Shown one piece after another: positions 39,788 through 48,085 of a stretch of DNA of 50,956 bases; position 1 is the first letter of the stretch; the number at the start of each line of letters is the position of its first letter. The DNA is taken from positions 1 to 50,956 of the forward strand of contig JBKPRJ010000063.1 of assembly GCA_046734455.1 (NCBI GenBank), read 5' to 3'. Source of the DNA: DATEOR01 sp046734455 (GTDB lineage: Bacteria > Actinomycetota > Thermoleophilia > Gaiellales > Gaiellaceae). The notes under the pieces are model-generated. The model ran no database searches, was not told the DNA's origin, and saw nothing but the letters and a program-made list of their open reading frames with translations. Made by a program: the position numbers and the translations under genes.

Positions 39788-40165
39788 GTGGCTTCGCTCC
39801 AGGTCAGGCCGCGACCGACTCCCGAGGATTACGACGACGTCCTCCTCGACGTCAAGGTCGACGAGGACCTCGCGGTTCTCGCGGCGACCCTGGAGGACTG
39901 GGTCGGCCCCCGGGCCGGCTGGGAGCTCATGCTGCGCGAAGGCACGGACTTCGGGCGCCAGAACAACGTCGAGGCAGAGCTGCTCATCGCGCTCGGCGAA
40001 GAGGCGTCGCGCGTCTCGTTCCGGCTCGACCAGCTCGACGCGGCCGAGGACACCGGCGAGGAGCTCGTGCTGCGGTTCGAGGAGCGAGACGGAATCGCCA
40101 AGCTCGCACGTCTCTCGGACAACGGCCTGGACGTCGAGCTCTTCCACATCCTCACCTTTACATAG
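39788..40165 (+). CDS. Conserved hypothetical cytoplasmic protein
   Basis: 125 residues from GTG 39788; the open frame continues upstream but its earlier part is Arg-rich and antisense to the NIF3-like gene. An acidic protein with strands and helices (LLDVKVDEDLAVLAATLEDW, ELMLREGTDFGRQNNVEAEL, FRLDQLDAAEDTGEELVLRF). Family not recognised. Divergent from the NIF3-like gene, 35 bases apart, so their promoters are very close. Confidence 0.6.
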   Translation: MASLQVRPRPTPEDYDDVLLDVKVDEDLAVLAATLEDWVGPRAGWELMLREGTDFGRQNNVEAELLIALGEEASRVSFRLDQLDAAEDTGEELVLRFEERDGIAKLARLSDNGLDVELFHILTFT

Positions 40166-40266
40166 GCGTCGCACACCGGCCGCGCTCCGCGCGGAAGCGC
40201 GACCCACGCGTGCGCCGGCGGGAGCTACGCTCGAAAGCGGGTGGAGGCGCGGGGTGGCCCCGGGGG

Positions 40267-41778
40267 CTACGGCGCTGGATCCTCGAACTGGTCGATCTGC
40301 GCGCGCTGCAGTTTGCCCGAGTAGTCGACGTAGATCGACTTCCACTCCGTGTAGAAGTCGAGCGCGGCCTGCCCGGCCTCGCGGTGGCCATTCCCGGTCG
40401 CCTTCGTGCCGCCGAACGGAAGATGCACCTCCGCCCCGGTCGTGCCCGCGTTGATGTACGTGATCCCCGTGTTCAGATCGCGCATCGCCCGGAACGCCTT
40501 GTTTACGTCGCGCGTGAAGATCGACGACGAGAGCCCGAACTCGACCGAGTTCGCCGCCCGGATCGCCTCGTCGATGTCGGTCGCGCGGATGAGCGCGGTC
40601 GTCGGGCCGAAGATCTCCTCCTGCGCGATCCGCATCTCGGGGTCGACGTCACCGAAGACCGTCGGCCGGTAGAAGAAGCCCTTGTCGAGGCCGTTCTCCC
40701 TCGCGATCTCGCCGCCGGTGAGGAGCTTCGCGCCCTCGTCCTGGCCGATCTCGGTATACGAATGGATCTTCTCGAGCGCCGAGCGGTTGATCACCGGGCC
40801 GATGTCGACGTCCTCCTCGAGCCCATAGCCGAGCTTGAGCGACTCCGTGCGCTCGACGAGCTTCGACTGGAGCGGCTCGTAGATCTTCGAGCCGACGATG
40901 ACGCGGCTCGCGGCCGTGCACCGCTGGCCCGAGGTGCCGAAGGCCGACCAGAGGATCCCGTCGACCGCGAGATCGACGTCGGCGTCGTCCATGACGATGA
41001 TTGCGTTCTTGCCGCCGAGCTCGAGGTGGATGTGCTTGAGGAACGGCGCGCCGTTCTCCGCCGTCTTGATCCCGACCTCGCGCGAGCCCGTCAGCGAGAT
41101 GAGCGGCACGTCGGGGTGCTTGACGAGCCGTTCGCCGACGGTGCTGCCGCCGCCGTGCACGATGTTGAGCACACCCGGGGGTAGGCCGGCCTCCTCGAAG
41201 ATCTCGACGAAACGCTCGGCGAGCGCGGGCGTGTCCGTCGCCGGCTTGAAGACGACGGTGTCGCCGCAGACGAGCGCAGGCGCGATCTTCCAGCTCGGAA
41301 TCGCGATCGGGAAATTCCAAGGGGTGATCGCACCGACGACGCCGACCGGCAGGCGCACGCTCATCTGGAACTTGTCCGGCATCTCCGAGGGCGTCGTCTG
41401 GCCGAACATGCGCCGCCCCTCGCCGGCCATGTAGTACGTCATGTCGATGGCTTCCTGGACGTCGCCGCCCGCCTCGGCGCGCACCTTGCCCATCTCCTGC
41501 ACCATGAGCTCGGTCAGCTCGTCCTTGTGCTCGACGAACGCCTGGGCGACGCGGAAGAGGATCTCGGCGCGCTTCGGCGCGGGCACGAGCCGCCAGCTCT
41601 CGTACGCGGCGTTGGCGGCCTCGACCGCCCGGTCCGTGTCCTCGACGGTCGACTTCGGGAAGACCCCGATCAGCTCGCCCGTCGCCGGGTTGGTCGACTC
41701 GAAGGTCTCGCCGCTCGTGGCGTCGACCCACTCGCCGCCGATGTAGTTCCTGTACGTCCTCGCGCCCGTCGTCGCCAT
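40267..41778 (-). CDS. NAD(P)-dependent aldehyde dehydrogenase
   Basis: 503 residues, full length for the ALDH superfamily. Catalytic Cys in GTSGQRCTAASRVIV (about 300), general base Glu in HLELGGKNAIIVMDD (about 266), cofactor motif ITPWNFPIAIPSWKIAPAL and FTGS-like LTGSREVG. The EEIFGPTTALI motif is near 400. The sequence around the active site resembles semialdehyde dehydrogenases of lysine and related degradation (ALDH7/AmaB-like), but 2,5-dioxovalerate or other semialdehydes are possible substrates. Cytoplasmic, tetrameric family. Ordinary RBS just before the ATG. Confidence 0.92.
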   Translation of the reverse strand: MATTGARTYRNYIGGEWVDATSGETFESTNPATGELIGVFPKSTVEDTDRAVEAANAAYESWRLVPAPKRAEILFRVAQAFVEHKDELTELMVQEMGKVRAEAGGDVQEAIDMTYYMAGEGRRMFGQTTPSEMPDKFQMSVRLPVGVVGAITPWNFPIAIPSWKIAPALVCGDTVVFKPATDTPALAERFVEIFEEAGLPPGVLNIVHGGGSTVGERLVKHPDVPLISLTGSREVGIKTAENGAPFLKHIHLELGGKNAIIVMDDADVDLAVDGILWSAFGTSGQRCTAASRVIVGSKIYEPLQSKLVERTESLKLGYGLEEDVDIGPVINRSALEKIHSYTEIGQDEGAKLLTGGEIARENGLDKGFFYRPTVFGDVDPEMRIAQEEIFGPTTALIRATDIDEAIRAANSVEFGLSSSIFTRDVNKAFRAMRDLNTGITYINAGTTGAEVHLPFGGTKATGNGHREAGQAALDFYTEWKSIYVDYSGKLQRAQIDQFEDPAP

Positions 41779-41819
41779 CGCTCCCCTTTATTCGTGTCGG
41801 GGAGCGATTCTACTGAGCG

Positions 41820-42047
41820 CTACTCGCCCGAGACGTCGGTGGACGGGAACGTCCCCGGGATCCGCCCGCGCCGCCGGTCGCGCGTCTGCCGCCGCTCCTT
41901 GATCTCGTCGCTCGGGGTGCCCTGGCGCCGGTCGGGTCCCGAACGGCGGTCGACGATCACCTCGACGTTCGGGTTGTCCTTGTAGTACTCGACGAGCTTG
42001 TCGTAGAGCTCGTCCTTGAGCTCGGACGGGATGACGCAATAGATCAT
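41820..42047 (-). CDS. Small conserved basic protein
   Basis: 75 residues from ATG 42047. MIYCVIPSELKDELYDKLVE, YYKDNPNVEVIVDRRSGPDR and a basic tail with ERRQTRDRRRGRIPGTFP. Proteins of this type are common in actinobacteria, to my recollection; the VIVDRR.GPDRR motif is also found at the ends of some cyclic-di-GMP or signalling proteins. Function unknown. It follows the zinc-ribbon gene by 35 bases and may share its transcript. Confidence 0.72.
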   Translation of the reverse strand: MIYCVIPSELKDELYDKLVEYYKDNPNVEVIVDRRSGPDRRQGTPSDEIKERRQTRDRRRGRIPGTFPSTDVSGE

Positions 42048-42082
42048 TTCGGCCGGAGTGTAGTTGCGGTTTCGGCCTTGCT

Positions 42083-42676
42083 CTAGAGGCGGGGAATGTC
42101 CGGCGTCAGGCGTCCGTCGGGGCCCAGACTGCCGTTCCAGTCCTTGAAGCGGTCGTCGAGCTCGTCGAGCTCGTAGCCGCGCTCGGCCAGGCGCACGGGC
42201 TGGCCGGACTCGAAGACGACGCGGTACTGGTACCAGGAGATATCCCAGCCGACGGTGACGACGACCTCCGGGTTCACCCCGGAAAGCGGCAGGAAGCTCA
42301 CGCGCGCCTCGCCGAGGCTCTTCGCGATGCCGGCGATCGTGCGCCGGTAGGCGCTGTCGTTGAAGAGCTCGGCGGCCTCGACCATGGCCTGCTCCGTGGC
42401 GGAGAGGCGCCGCAGCATCGGCTCCGGCATCACGGGCTCCGGCTCGACCTTGCGGTGCTGCTCGATCAGACCGAGTCCCGGAAAGCGCCTGCGCCGCCGC
42501 ACCGTATCGGGTACGAGCGGCGTGGTCGGGCTGCCCTCCTTGATCCAGCCGTGCTCGTCGGCTTGTTCGGTGCAGAGCGCACAGACGTCGACCCAGTCCT
42601 CGCCTCCGGGCGTGAAGCGAGTCGAGCGCTCCCCCATGAGGAGCGTGCGGTGGCACACCGCACACTGGCGGTACAC
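42083..42676 (-). CDS. Zinc-ribbon-containing conserved hypothetical protein
   Basis: 197 residues from GTG 42676 with CGGAGG 7 bases upstream. Two CxxC pairs at the N-terminus (YRQCAVCHRTLLMGERSTRF and VDVCALCTEQADEHGW) make a zinc ribbon. The C-terminal domain (about 90-197) has helices then strands (VVVTVGWDISWYQYRVVFES, ERGYELDELDDRFKDWNGSL). I do not recognise it. It lies 17 bases after the EF-G-like gene, so probably cotranscribed with it. Confidence 0.75.
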   Translation of the reverse strand: MYRQCAVCHRTLLMGERSTRFTPGGEDWVDVCALCTEQADEHGWIKEGSPTTPLVPDTVRRRRRFPGLGLIEQHRKVEPEPVMPEPMLRRLSATEQAMVEAAELFNDSAYRRTIAGIAKSLGEARVSFLPLSGVNPEVVVTVGWDISWYQYRVVFESGQPVRLAERGYELDELDDRFKDWNGSLGPDGRLTPDIPRL

Positions 42677-42693
42677 GTCTTGCCTCCGGACGA

Positions 42694-44748
42694 TCAGGAT
42701 GCCTTCGCCTCCTCGCGCTCTTTCTGAGCGGTCTCGACGATCTTCTGCGCGATGTGCGTGGGCACTTCCTCGTAGCGCAGGAAGCTGAGCGCGTAGTCAC
42801 CGCGGCCGCCCGTGAGGGACGTGAGCGACTGCGAGTAGGTGAGCACTTCGGCCATCGGCACCTCGGCCTTGATGGTCGTCATGCCGCCGCGCGGCTCCAT
42901 GCCGTGCAGCCGCCCGCGGCGCGAGTTGAGGTCGCCGTTGACGGCGCCCACGGCGTCGTCCGGCACCGTCGCCTCGAGTGACATGATCGGCTCGAGGAGA
43001 ACGGGGTCGGCCTTCTCGTAAGCGGACTTGAAGGCCATCGAGCCGGCGATCTTGAACGCCATCTCCGAGGAATCCACGTTGTGGTACGAGCCGTCCACGA
43101 GCACGACGCGGACGCCCTGCACCGGCGCGCCGGCGAGCTCGCCCCGCGCCATCGCCTCCTGGATGCCTTTGTCCACCGCCGGCCGGAATCCCTGCGGAAT
43201 GACGCCGCCGACGATCTTGTCCACGAACTCGTAGCCCTGGTGGCCAGGAAGCGGCTCGAGGACGATGTGGCAGTCGCCGAACTGGCCGCGGCCACCGGTC
43301 TGTTTCTTGTAGCGGCCCTGCGCCCGCGACTCCTTGCGAATCGTCTCCAGGTACGGGACCCGGGGCTGGTGCAGGTCGACGTCGACGCTGAAGCGGCGGT
43401 GCAACCGGTCGACTGCGACCTCGACGTGCATCTGCGAGAGCCCGGCGAGCAGCTGCTCACCGGTTTGGTCGTCGCGCCGGAGGACGAGGGTCGGATCCTC
43501 CTCGGCGAGGCGGCGGAGCGCGCCCGCCATCTTCTCCTCGTCGCCCTTGGCCTTGGGCGTGATCGCGAAGCTCATCACGGGCTGCGGGAACTCGAGCTGG
43601 GGAGGCTCGGTGCCGTCGTCCTTCTCGAGCAGGAGGTCGCCGGTCATGACGTCCTTCAGCTTCGCGACCGCGCCGATGTCGCCGGTGGCGAGGCCGTCCG
43701 CCGGCGCGTGCTCCTTGCCCTGCAGGAGCAGAACCTGGCCGAACCGCTCCTTCCCCTTCGTGCGCGGGTTGACGAGGTTCGAGTCGGAGCCGACCTGGCC
43801 CGAGATGACCCGGAAGACGTTGATTCGCCCGGCGAAGGGATCGGCGACGGTCTTGAAGACGAAGGCGGCGGCGCCGTTTGCCTCGATGCCGAGGTCGAGC
43901 GGCTTCTTCGCAGGCGAGGGCACGCCTTCGACCAGCAGGTCGAGGAGGCCCGTGGTGCCGAGATTCTTCGTCGCCGAGCCGCAGAGAACCGGGAAGAGGT
44001 CGTCGTTCGAGACGGCGTTCTTCAGCGCGGCGGCGAGCTCCTCGCCCGAGACCTCGCCCTCCTCGAGGTAGCGCTCCATGAGGGCCTCGTCGGTCTCGAC
44101 GACGGCATCCACGAGTTGCTCGCGGTAGGCCGCGGCCTGCGCGGCGATCTCCTCCGGGATGTCGACCGGGTCGCCCTCACGGCCACCCTCGGGCGACATG
44201 TACGCGCGCATGTGGAAGAGGTCGACGATGCCCTTGAGCTCGTGCTCGTGGCCGATCGGGATCTGCACTGCCACGCACTTCTTCGAGAACTCCTCCCGCA
44301 GCTGCTCGAGCACCGCGAAGAAGTCGGCGCGCTCGCGATCGAGCATGTTGACGAAGAGAACGCGCGAGAGCCCGAGCTGCTCCGAGCGGTCCCAGAGCCG
44401 CGTCGTCTGCACCTCGACGCCGTTGACGCCGTTCAGGACGAACAGGGCTCCCTCGACCACGCGGAGGGCGGCGATCGAGTCGGCCTGAAAACCCGGGTCG
44501 CCCGGCGCGTCGATGAGATTCAGCTTGCGGTCCTGCCACTCCGCGTGGCAGACGGCGGCCGAAAGGGACATCTGGCGCTTCTGCTCGTCCTCGTCCCAGT
44601 CGGCAACGGTCGTTCCCTGCTCGACGGCGCCCAGCCGGTTGGTCGCGCCGGACTGAAAGAGCATGGCCTCGACGAGGGACGTCTTGCCCGTCCCCCGATG
44701 TCCGACCACGGCGACGTTGCGGATCTTCCCCGGTTCCGAAGCAGCCAC
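42694..44748 (-). CDS. Elongation factor G paralogue (translation GTPase-like)
   Basis: 684 residues with all five EF-G domains. P-loop GHRGTGKT (16-23). The G2 region reads KRQMSLSAAV instead of RGITI; switch II reads DAPGDPGF, so the catalytic His of true EF-G (DTPGH) is Asp; G4 reads NMLD instead of NKxD. Domains IV and V are present (YKKQTGGRGQFGDCHIVLEP; EPIMSLEATVPDDAVGAVNG, GRGDYALSFLRYEEVPTHIA). These changes mark the EF-G-like paralogue group found in actinobacteria, not the main factor. It may hydrolyse GTP slowly or act in ribosome regulation; role not settled. Confidence 0.88.
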   Translation of the reverse strand: MAASEPGKIRNVAVVGHRGTGKTSLVEAMLFQSGATNRLGAVEQGTTVADWDEDEQKRQMSLSAAVCHAEWQDRKLNLIDAPGDPGFQADSIAALRVVEGALFVLNGVNGVEVQTTRLWDRSEQLGLSRVLFVNMLDRERADFFAVLEQLREEFSKKCVAVQIPIGHEHELKGIVDLFHMRAYMSPEGGREGDPVDIPEEIAAQAAAYREQLVDAVVETDEALMERYLEEGEVSGEELAAALKNAVSNDDLFPVLCGSATKNLGTTGLLDLLVEGVPSPAKKPLDLGIEANGAAAFVFKTVADPFAGRINVFRVISGQVGSDSNLVNPRTKGKERFGQVLLLQGKEHAPADGLATGDIGAVAKLKDVMTGDLLLEKDDGTEPPQLEFPQPVMSFAITPKAKGDEEKMAGALRRLAEEDPTLVLRRDDQTGEQLLAGLSQMHVEVAVDRLHRRFSVDVDLHQPRVPYLETIRKESRAQGRYKKQTGGRGQFGDCHIVLEPLPGHQGYEFVDKIVGGVIPQGFRPAVDKGIQEAMARGELAGAPVQGVRVVLVDGSYHNVDSSEMAFKIAGSMAFKSAYEKADPVLLEPIMSLEATVPDDAVGAVNGDLNSRRGRLHGMEPRGGMTTIKAEVPMAEVLTYSQSLTSLTGGRGDYALSFLRYEEVPTHIAQKIVETAQKEREEAKAS

Positions 44749-44798
44749 GGACGGTCGAGTCTATCGGCTGGCGAAAGTAGCGGTGAGAAGATGCATTC

Positions 44799-45248
44799 AT
44801 GCGGTTTTCGCTCAGAAAGGCGACTCCGAACGACGCGCCCGCCCTGGCGGATATCCATGTGCGCGCGCGGCGAGAGTGCATGTCGTACCTCCCCGATGTC
44901 CCCACCTCCGAGGACGTGCTCGCGTGGATCCGCGAGATCCTGCCCCAGCACGACGAGGTCTGGGTCGCCGAGGACGACGGGCGCGTCGTCGGCTTCTTCA
45001 TGCTGAGCGACAACTTCCTCTACCACCTCTATGTCTATCCCGAGCTCCAGGGTCAGGGTGCCGGCACCCTGCTCTTCGAGCGGGTGAAGGAGCTCAGCCC
45101 GGACGGCTTTCGCCTCTGGGTCTTCCAGCAGAACGCGCAGGCGCGCGCGTTCTACGAGCACCGCGGCATGCGCGTCGTCGAGTTGACGGACGGCTCGAAG
45201 AACGAGGAGCGCGAACCGGACGCGCTCTACGAGTGGGTTCCCGCCTAG
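44799..45248 (+). CDS. GNAT-family N-acetyltransferase
   Basis: 149 residues. Acetyl-CoA-binding motif A is LYVYPELQGQGAGTLLFERV (about 72-91); motif B is LWVFQQNAQARAFYEHRGMR with the usual Asn and Tyr. N-terminal FSLRKATPNDAPALADIHVR is the standard first strand and helix. It would acetylate a small molecule or protein amine; substrate unknown. Start ATG 44799. It meets the sigma gene tail to tail with 4 shared bases. Confidence 0.9.
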   Translation: MRFSLRKATPNDAPALADIHVRARRECMSYLPDVPTSEDVLAWIREILPQHDEVWVAEDDGRVVGFFMLSDNFLYHLYVYPELQGQGAGTLLFERVKELSPDGFRLWVFQQNAQARAFYEHRGMRVVELTDGSKNEEREPDALYEWVPA

Positions 45249-46033
45249 TCCTGGGCGTGCCGGGCCATCGAGGACGAAAGCCGCGCCTTGAGGCGCAGGA
45301 TCGCCTTCGTGTGCAGCTGCGAGACTCGCGACTCGGTGACGCCGAGGACCTCGCCGATCTCCCGCAGCGTCAGCTCCTCATAGTAGTAGAGCGTGACGAC
45401 GAGCTTCTCGCGCTCGGGCAGGCGTGAGATCGCCTCGCCGAGGGCCTCGCGCACCTCGGTGTGTGCCATTGCCGACTGTGGCTCGGCCGCGGTCGGATCC
45501 TCGATGGTGTCGATGAGCGCCACGGCGTCGCCGCTCGAGCCCGGGCTCGCCCAGAGCTCGTCCAGTGCGGCGATCGACGAGCGCGAGATCTCGAGCAGGG
45601 AGTCCTGGAACTCCTCCTCGGTGATGCCGAGCTTGGCGGCGATCTCCTCATCGGTCGGCGCGCGCGTGAGGCGCGACTCAAGGTCGGCGATCGCCCGCTC
45701 GATGTCGCGGGCGCGGGCACGCACCGAGCGCGGGACCCAGTCCATGGAGCGCAGCTCGTCGATGATGGAGCCCTTGATCCGCGCGATCGCGTAGGTCTCG
45801 AACTTGATGTCGCGGTCGGGGTCGAACCGCTCGATCGCCCCGATGAGGCCGAGGAGCCCGTACGAGACGAGGTCGCCCTCCTCCACGTGCGCCGGCAGGC
45901 CGCTCCCGAGCCGGCCGGCGACGTACTTGACGAGCGGCGCGTACGTAAGGATCAGCCTGTCGCGCAGCGCGCGGTCGTTCGTGCGCTTGAACTCCTGCCA
46001 GAGAACGCGGGTGTCGGTCGCCTGGTCGGCCAT
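45245..46033 (-). CDS. FliA/WhiG-family RNA polymerase sigma factor
   Basis: 262 residues. Region 2: PLVKYVAGRLGSGLPAHVEE, GDLVSYGLLGLIGAIERFDP and KFETYAIARIKGSIIDELRS. Region 3: VPRSVRARARDIERAIADLE and APTDEEIAAKLGITEEEFQD. Region 4: LPEREKLVVTLYYYEELTLR, EIGEVLGVTESRVSQLHTKA. All regions are complete. In streptomycetes WhiG controls sporulation and FliA elsewhere controls flagella; here no such genes are nearby. Start ATG 46033, weak ribosome site. A small membrane protein gene lies 22 bases upstream on the same strand. Confidence 0.92.
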   Translation of the reverse strand: MADQATDTRVLWQEFKRTNDRALRDRLILTYAPLVKYVAGRLGSGLPAHVEEGDLVSYGLLGLIGAIERFDPDRDIKFETYAIARIKGSIIDELRSMDWVPRSVRARARDIERAIADLESRLTRAPTDEEIAAKLGITEEEFQDSLLEISRSSIAALDELWASPGSSGDAVALIDTIEDPTAAEPQSAMAHTEVREALGEAISRLPEREKLVVTLYYYEELTLREIGEVLGVTESRVSQLHTKAILRLKARLSSSMARHAQD

Positions 46034-46055
46034 GGCCAGCGAAAGAATACGGTGC

Positions 46056-46220
46056 CTAGCGGAACGCCCTGTAGGCAAGCTCGCCCATCCACACGCCGAG
46101 CGCGCCGGCGGCCACTGCGATCACCCACGCTCCTCCGCCCGCAGTGGCGGCGAAGACCGCGATCGCGGCGAAGCTCGCCGCGAGGACGAGGAAGAGGACG
46201 GCGAGGGGTCTGCGTCGCAC
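46056..46220 (-). CDS. Small two-helix membrane protein
   Basis: 54 residues from GTG 46220. MRRRPLAVLFLVLAASFAAI, AVFAATAGGGAWVIAVAAGA, LGVWMGELAYRAFR: a positive start and two hydrophobic helices, so a small inner-membrane protein. It ends 22 bases before the sigma factor and probably shares its transcript. Small membrane proteins beside this sigma gene are common in related genomes, to my recollection. Function unknown. Confidence 0.6.
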   Translation of the reverse strand: MRRRPLAVLFLVLAASFAAIAVFAATAGGGAWVIAVAAGALGVWMGELAYRAFR

Positions 46221-46242
46221 CCCGGTATCATGCGCTGCGCCT

Positions 46243-46315
46243 AGGGCCGTAGCTCAACTGGCAGAGCACCGGTCTCCAAAACCGGGGGTTGTAGGTTCGA
46301 GTCCTACCGGCCCTG
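46243..46315 (+). tRNA. tRNA-Trp (anticodon CCA)
   Basis: Acceptor AGGGCCG/CGGCCCT, anticodon loop CTCCAAA (CCA) on CCGGT/ACCGG, T-arm TGTAGGTTCGAGTCCTACC. A1-U72 and discriminator G73 are the expected tryptophan identity elements. CCA end not encoded. Confidence 0.95.
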
Positions 46316-46320
46316 TAAGA

Positions 46321-46352
46321 GAAAGCCCCGCATACGCGAGGCTTTCGTTTTC
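46321..46352 (+). terminator. Terminator of tRNA-Trp
   Basis: GAAAGCC and GGCTTTC form a stem 46321-46346 followed by GTTTTCC. Confidence 0.75.
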
Positions 46353-46411
46353 CGAGGCGACAACGTTTAGTCGTATTGGTACCGGCTCTTGGTACCGGAA
46401 ACGGTCCCCGC

Positions 46412-46861
46412 TTACCCCCGGCGGGACGTACCTTCAATCGTTTGCTTCTCGCCGCCACCTCCAACGGCGATCCGTCTTGGCTTTGCCTGCTCAGCAATCG
46501 GGATCGAAAGGGTAAGGACGCCGTTTTCGTAGTTCGCCTCAATCCGATCAGTATCGAGGCTCTCTCCGAGAAGAAGCTGTCGCGTGAACTGACCCTGTGG
46601 CCGCTCTCGGATGACTACTTGATCCTCCTCCTTGGACTCGAACCGCCGCTCGGCCGACACCGTGAGCATGTTGTTCTCGGCTGTCAGCTCTATCGAATCA
46701 GCGTCCACACCGGGTAGGTCCAGGTGAACGAAGAACTCCTCGCCCCGACGATAAGCGTCCATAGGGAAGCTTCGAGGACTCCCTCGTCCGCCTCCGAGCA
46801 TCATTTGCTCAGTGAGCCGGTCGAGATCACGAAAAGGATCGAACCGGATGATTGACGACAT
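46412..46861 (-). CDS. Hsp20/alpha-crystallin small heat-shock protein
   Basis: 149 residues; ATG 46861 follows AGGAGGATTCG. N-terminus SSIIRFDPFRDLDRLTEQMM is typical. The alpha-crystallin domain is about 35-130: GEEFFVHLDLPGVDADSIEL, NMLTVSAERRFESKEEDQVV, GQFTRQLLLGESLDTDRIEA and NYENGVLTLSIPIAEQAKP with the conserved G-x-L-T-L motif. A Gly-rich tail (RRIAVGGGGEKQ) follows. It is an ATP-independent chaperone that holds unfolding proteins. It sits 16 bases after an integrase remnant. Confidence 0.92.
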   Translation of the reverse strand: MSSIIRFDPFRDLDRLTEQMMLGGGRGSPRSFPMDAYRRGEEFFVHLDLPGVDADSIELTAENNMLTVSAERRFESKEEDQVVIRERPQGQFTRQLLLGESLDTDRIEANYENGVLTLSIPIAEQAKPRRIAVGGGGEKQTIEGTSRRG

Positions 46862-46877
46862 CGAATCCTCCTTTCCG

Positions 46878-47162
46878 CTATTTCCGGTGAAAACTTACCC
46901 CTTCAGCCACGGAAGCATTCGGTCCGAGAAGGCGCTGCTCCAGGAGCTCGGCCTCGGCCCGAAACGTTTCGCCAGCAAGGTCGATGTAGCCCTGGGTCGT
47001 CTTGAAGTCCGAATGTCCTGCCCTCGCCATGAGCGCGGCCGGGGAAAGGCCAGCGGCAGCGGAGTTCGTAATCGACGTGTGGCGCCCATCGTGGAAGGAC
47101 CGCATCGGCTTGTCGACTCCCGCCTTCGCCATAGCCGCCGTGAGCGTTCGGGCAAATGGAGA
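46878..47162 (-). pseudogene. C-terminal remnant of a tyrosine recombinase (integrase)
   Basis: The last 94 residues of a phage-type integrase are intact: FHDGRHTSITNSAAAGLSPA with the catalytic H-x-x-R, ALMARAGHSDFKTTQGYIDL with the second His and the nucleophile Tyr, then AGETFRAEAELLEQRLLG. The open frame continues upstream only as antisense of the SRPBCC gene, so the N-terminal and central catalytic domains are gone. It lies 560 bases from tRNA-Trp, a typical integration target. Confidence 0.75.
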
Positions 47163-47174
47163 ATCGAGTCGAGG

Positions 47175-47588
47175 GTGACGATCGCCCGGCCGGTCGAGGA
47201 CGTCTACCCCCATTTCCTCGACCTGGACGAGACCGCGACCGACCCGGACACCGAATCGGTAGACAAGGAGCCGCCCGGTCCAACGCAGCCCGGAACGCTC
47301 TTCCGCTTCCATCACGCCAAGGGCCGTGAGTCCACGATGCGCTTCGTGTCGCTCGACCCCAATCGCCGCATCGGGGTCGAAAGCGACGTTGGTCCCGCCA
47401 AACCGGCGGGAGAGATCCTCTTCGAGCCCGTTGATACCGGAACAAAGCTCACGGTCCGGCTCGATCCAAATCCAGTCGGCCCCTTGAAGCTCGTCCCACC
47501 CCTTGCAGGGATGATCGGCCAACGGATCTGGGACAAGCGCGTCTTGCGGATCAAAGCCGCCCTCGAGGGCCAGCCCCAATCGTCCTAG
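47175..47588 (+). CDS. SRPBCC-family (polyketide cyclase/START-like) protein, possibly 5'-truncated
   Basis: 137 residues from GTG 47175. RVTIARPVEDVYPHFLDLDE, TEPG-type loop PGPTQPGTLFRFHHAKGR, VSLDPNRRIGVESDVGPAKP and a long C-terminal helix (MIGQRIWDKRVLRIKAALEG) fit the helix-grip fold, which binds hydrophobic ligands. Homology seems to begin a few residues earlier (RIESRVTIARP), but no in-frame start lies there before the integrase remnant. The 5' end may thus have been lost when that element inserted, and GTG 47175 may be a makeshift start. Confidence 0.65.
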   Translation: MTIARPVEDVYPHFLDLDETATDPDTESVDKEPPGPTQPGTLFRFHHAKGRESTMRFVSLDPNRRIGVESDVGPAKPAGEILFEPVDTGTKLTVRLDPNPVGPLKLVPPLAGMIGQRIWDKRVLRIKAALEGQPQSS

Positions 47589-47620
47589 AAAGCCGAGCGG
47601 TGTGGGCGTCGTCCGTTTAG

Positions 47621-47654
47621 GAGGGCCACCGGCGATGACACCGGCGGCCCTCCC
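47621..47654. terminator. Bidirectional terminator between converging genes
   Basis: GGAGGGCC and GGCCCTCC, with inner CCGG/CCGG pairs, form a 12-bp stem between the SRPBCC gene and the minus-strand YeaQ gene. Confidence 0.65.
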
Positions 47655-47663
47655 GTTTCCTGC

Positions 47664-47942
47664 TCAGTAGGCAGTCCGCCTGCGGTCACGGCCGACGAAG
47701 GCCCGGTAGATGAGGAGCAGAACGACCGCGCCGATGATGGCGGCGATCCACGTGCTCCAGTCGAAGAACTCGTCAATCGGGTCGCCGAACCCGATCGCCT
47801 GGGCGATGAATCCGGCGATGAGCGCTCCGGCAATCCCGATCAGCGGCGTGATGATGATGCCGCCCGGGTCGTCTCCCGGAAGAATCGCCTTCGCGATCAC
47901 GCCCGCAAGCGCGCCCAGAATGATCCAACCGATGATCCCCAT
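47664..47942 (-). CDS. GlsB/YeaQ/YmgE-family stress membrane protein
   Basis: 92 residues, three membrane helices: MGIIGWIILGALAGVIAKAI, PLIGIAGALIAGFIAQAIGF and WIAAIIGAVVLLLIYRAFVG. The family signature GxxxGxIAK..PG and PGGIIITPLIGIAGA is complete. Family members are small inner-membrane proteins linked to general stress response; mechanism unknown. The start is firm (AGGAGGAGAG before ATG). Basic tail RDRRRTAY. Confidence 0.9.
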   Translation of the reverse strand: MGIIGWIILGALAGVIAKAILPGDDPGGIIITPLIGIAGALIAGFIAQAIGFGDPIDEFFDWSTWIAAIIGAVVLLLIYRAFVGRDRRRTAY

Positions 47943-48085
47943 CTCTCCTCCTCCTCGAATGCAGCCCGGCCAGCGCTTGTCTGGCAGGGGCGGCTTGAAC
48001 GCGATTTCCTAGGCCTGTTGCCCGGGAGCGGCCGTTCGAAACGCTCGCCGCGCCGGCGGAACCGCCTCAGACGTCGGTTTAGAAG

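Noticed and set aside
39667..41184. 505-codon plus-strand frame
   Set aside because: Antisense to the aldehyde dehydrogenase; Arg-rich shadow.
43081..45006. 641-codon open frame opposite the EF-G-like gene
   Set aside because: It mirrors the codons of a clear EF-G paralogue and has biased shadow composition.
46412..46450. GGGGE in the Hsp20 tail as a fourth GGGE protein
   Set aside because: It is internal, not C-terminal, and the domain is alpha-crystallin.
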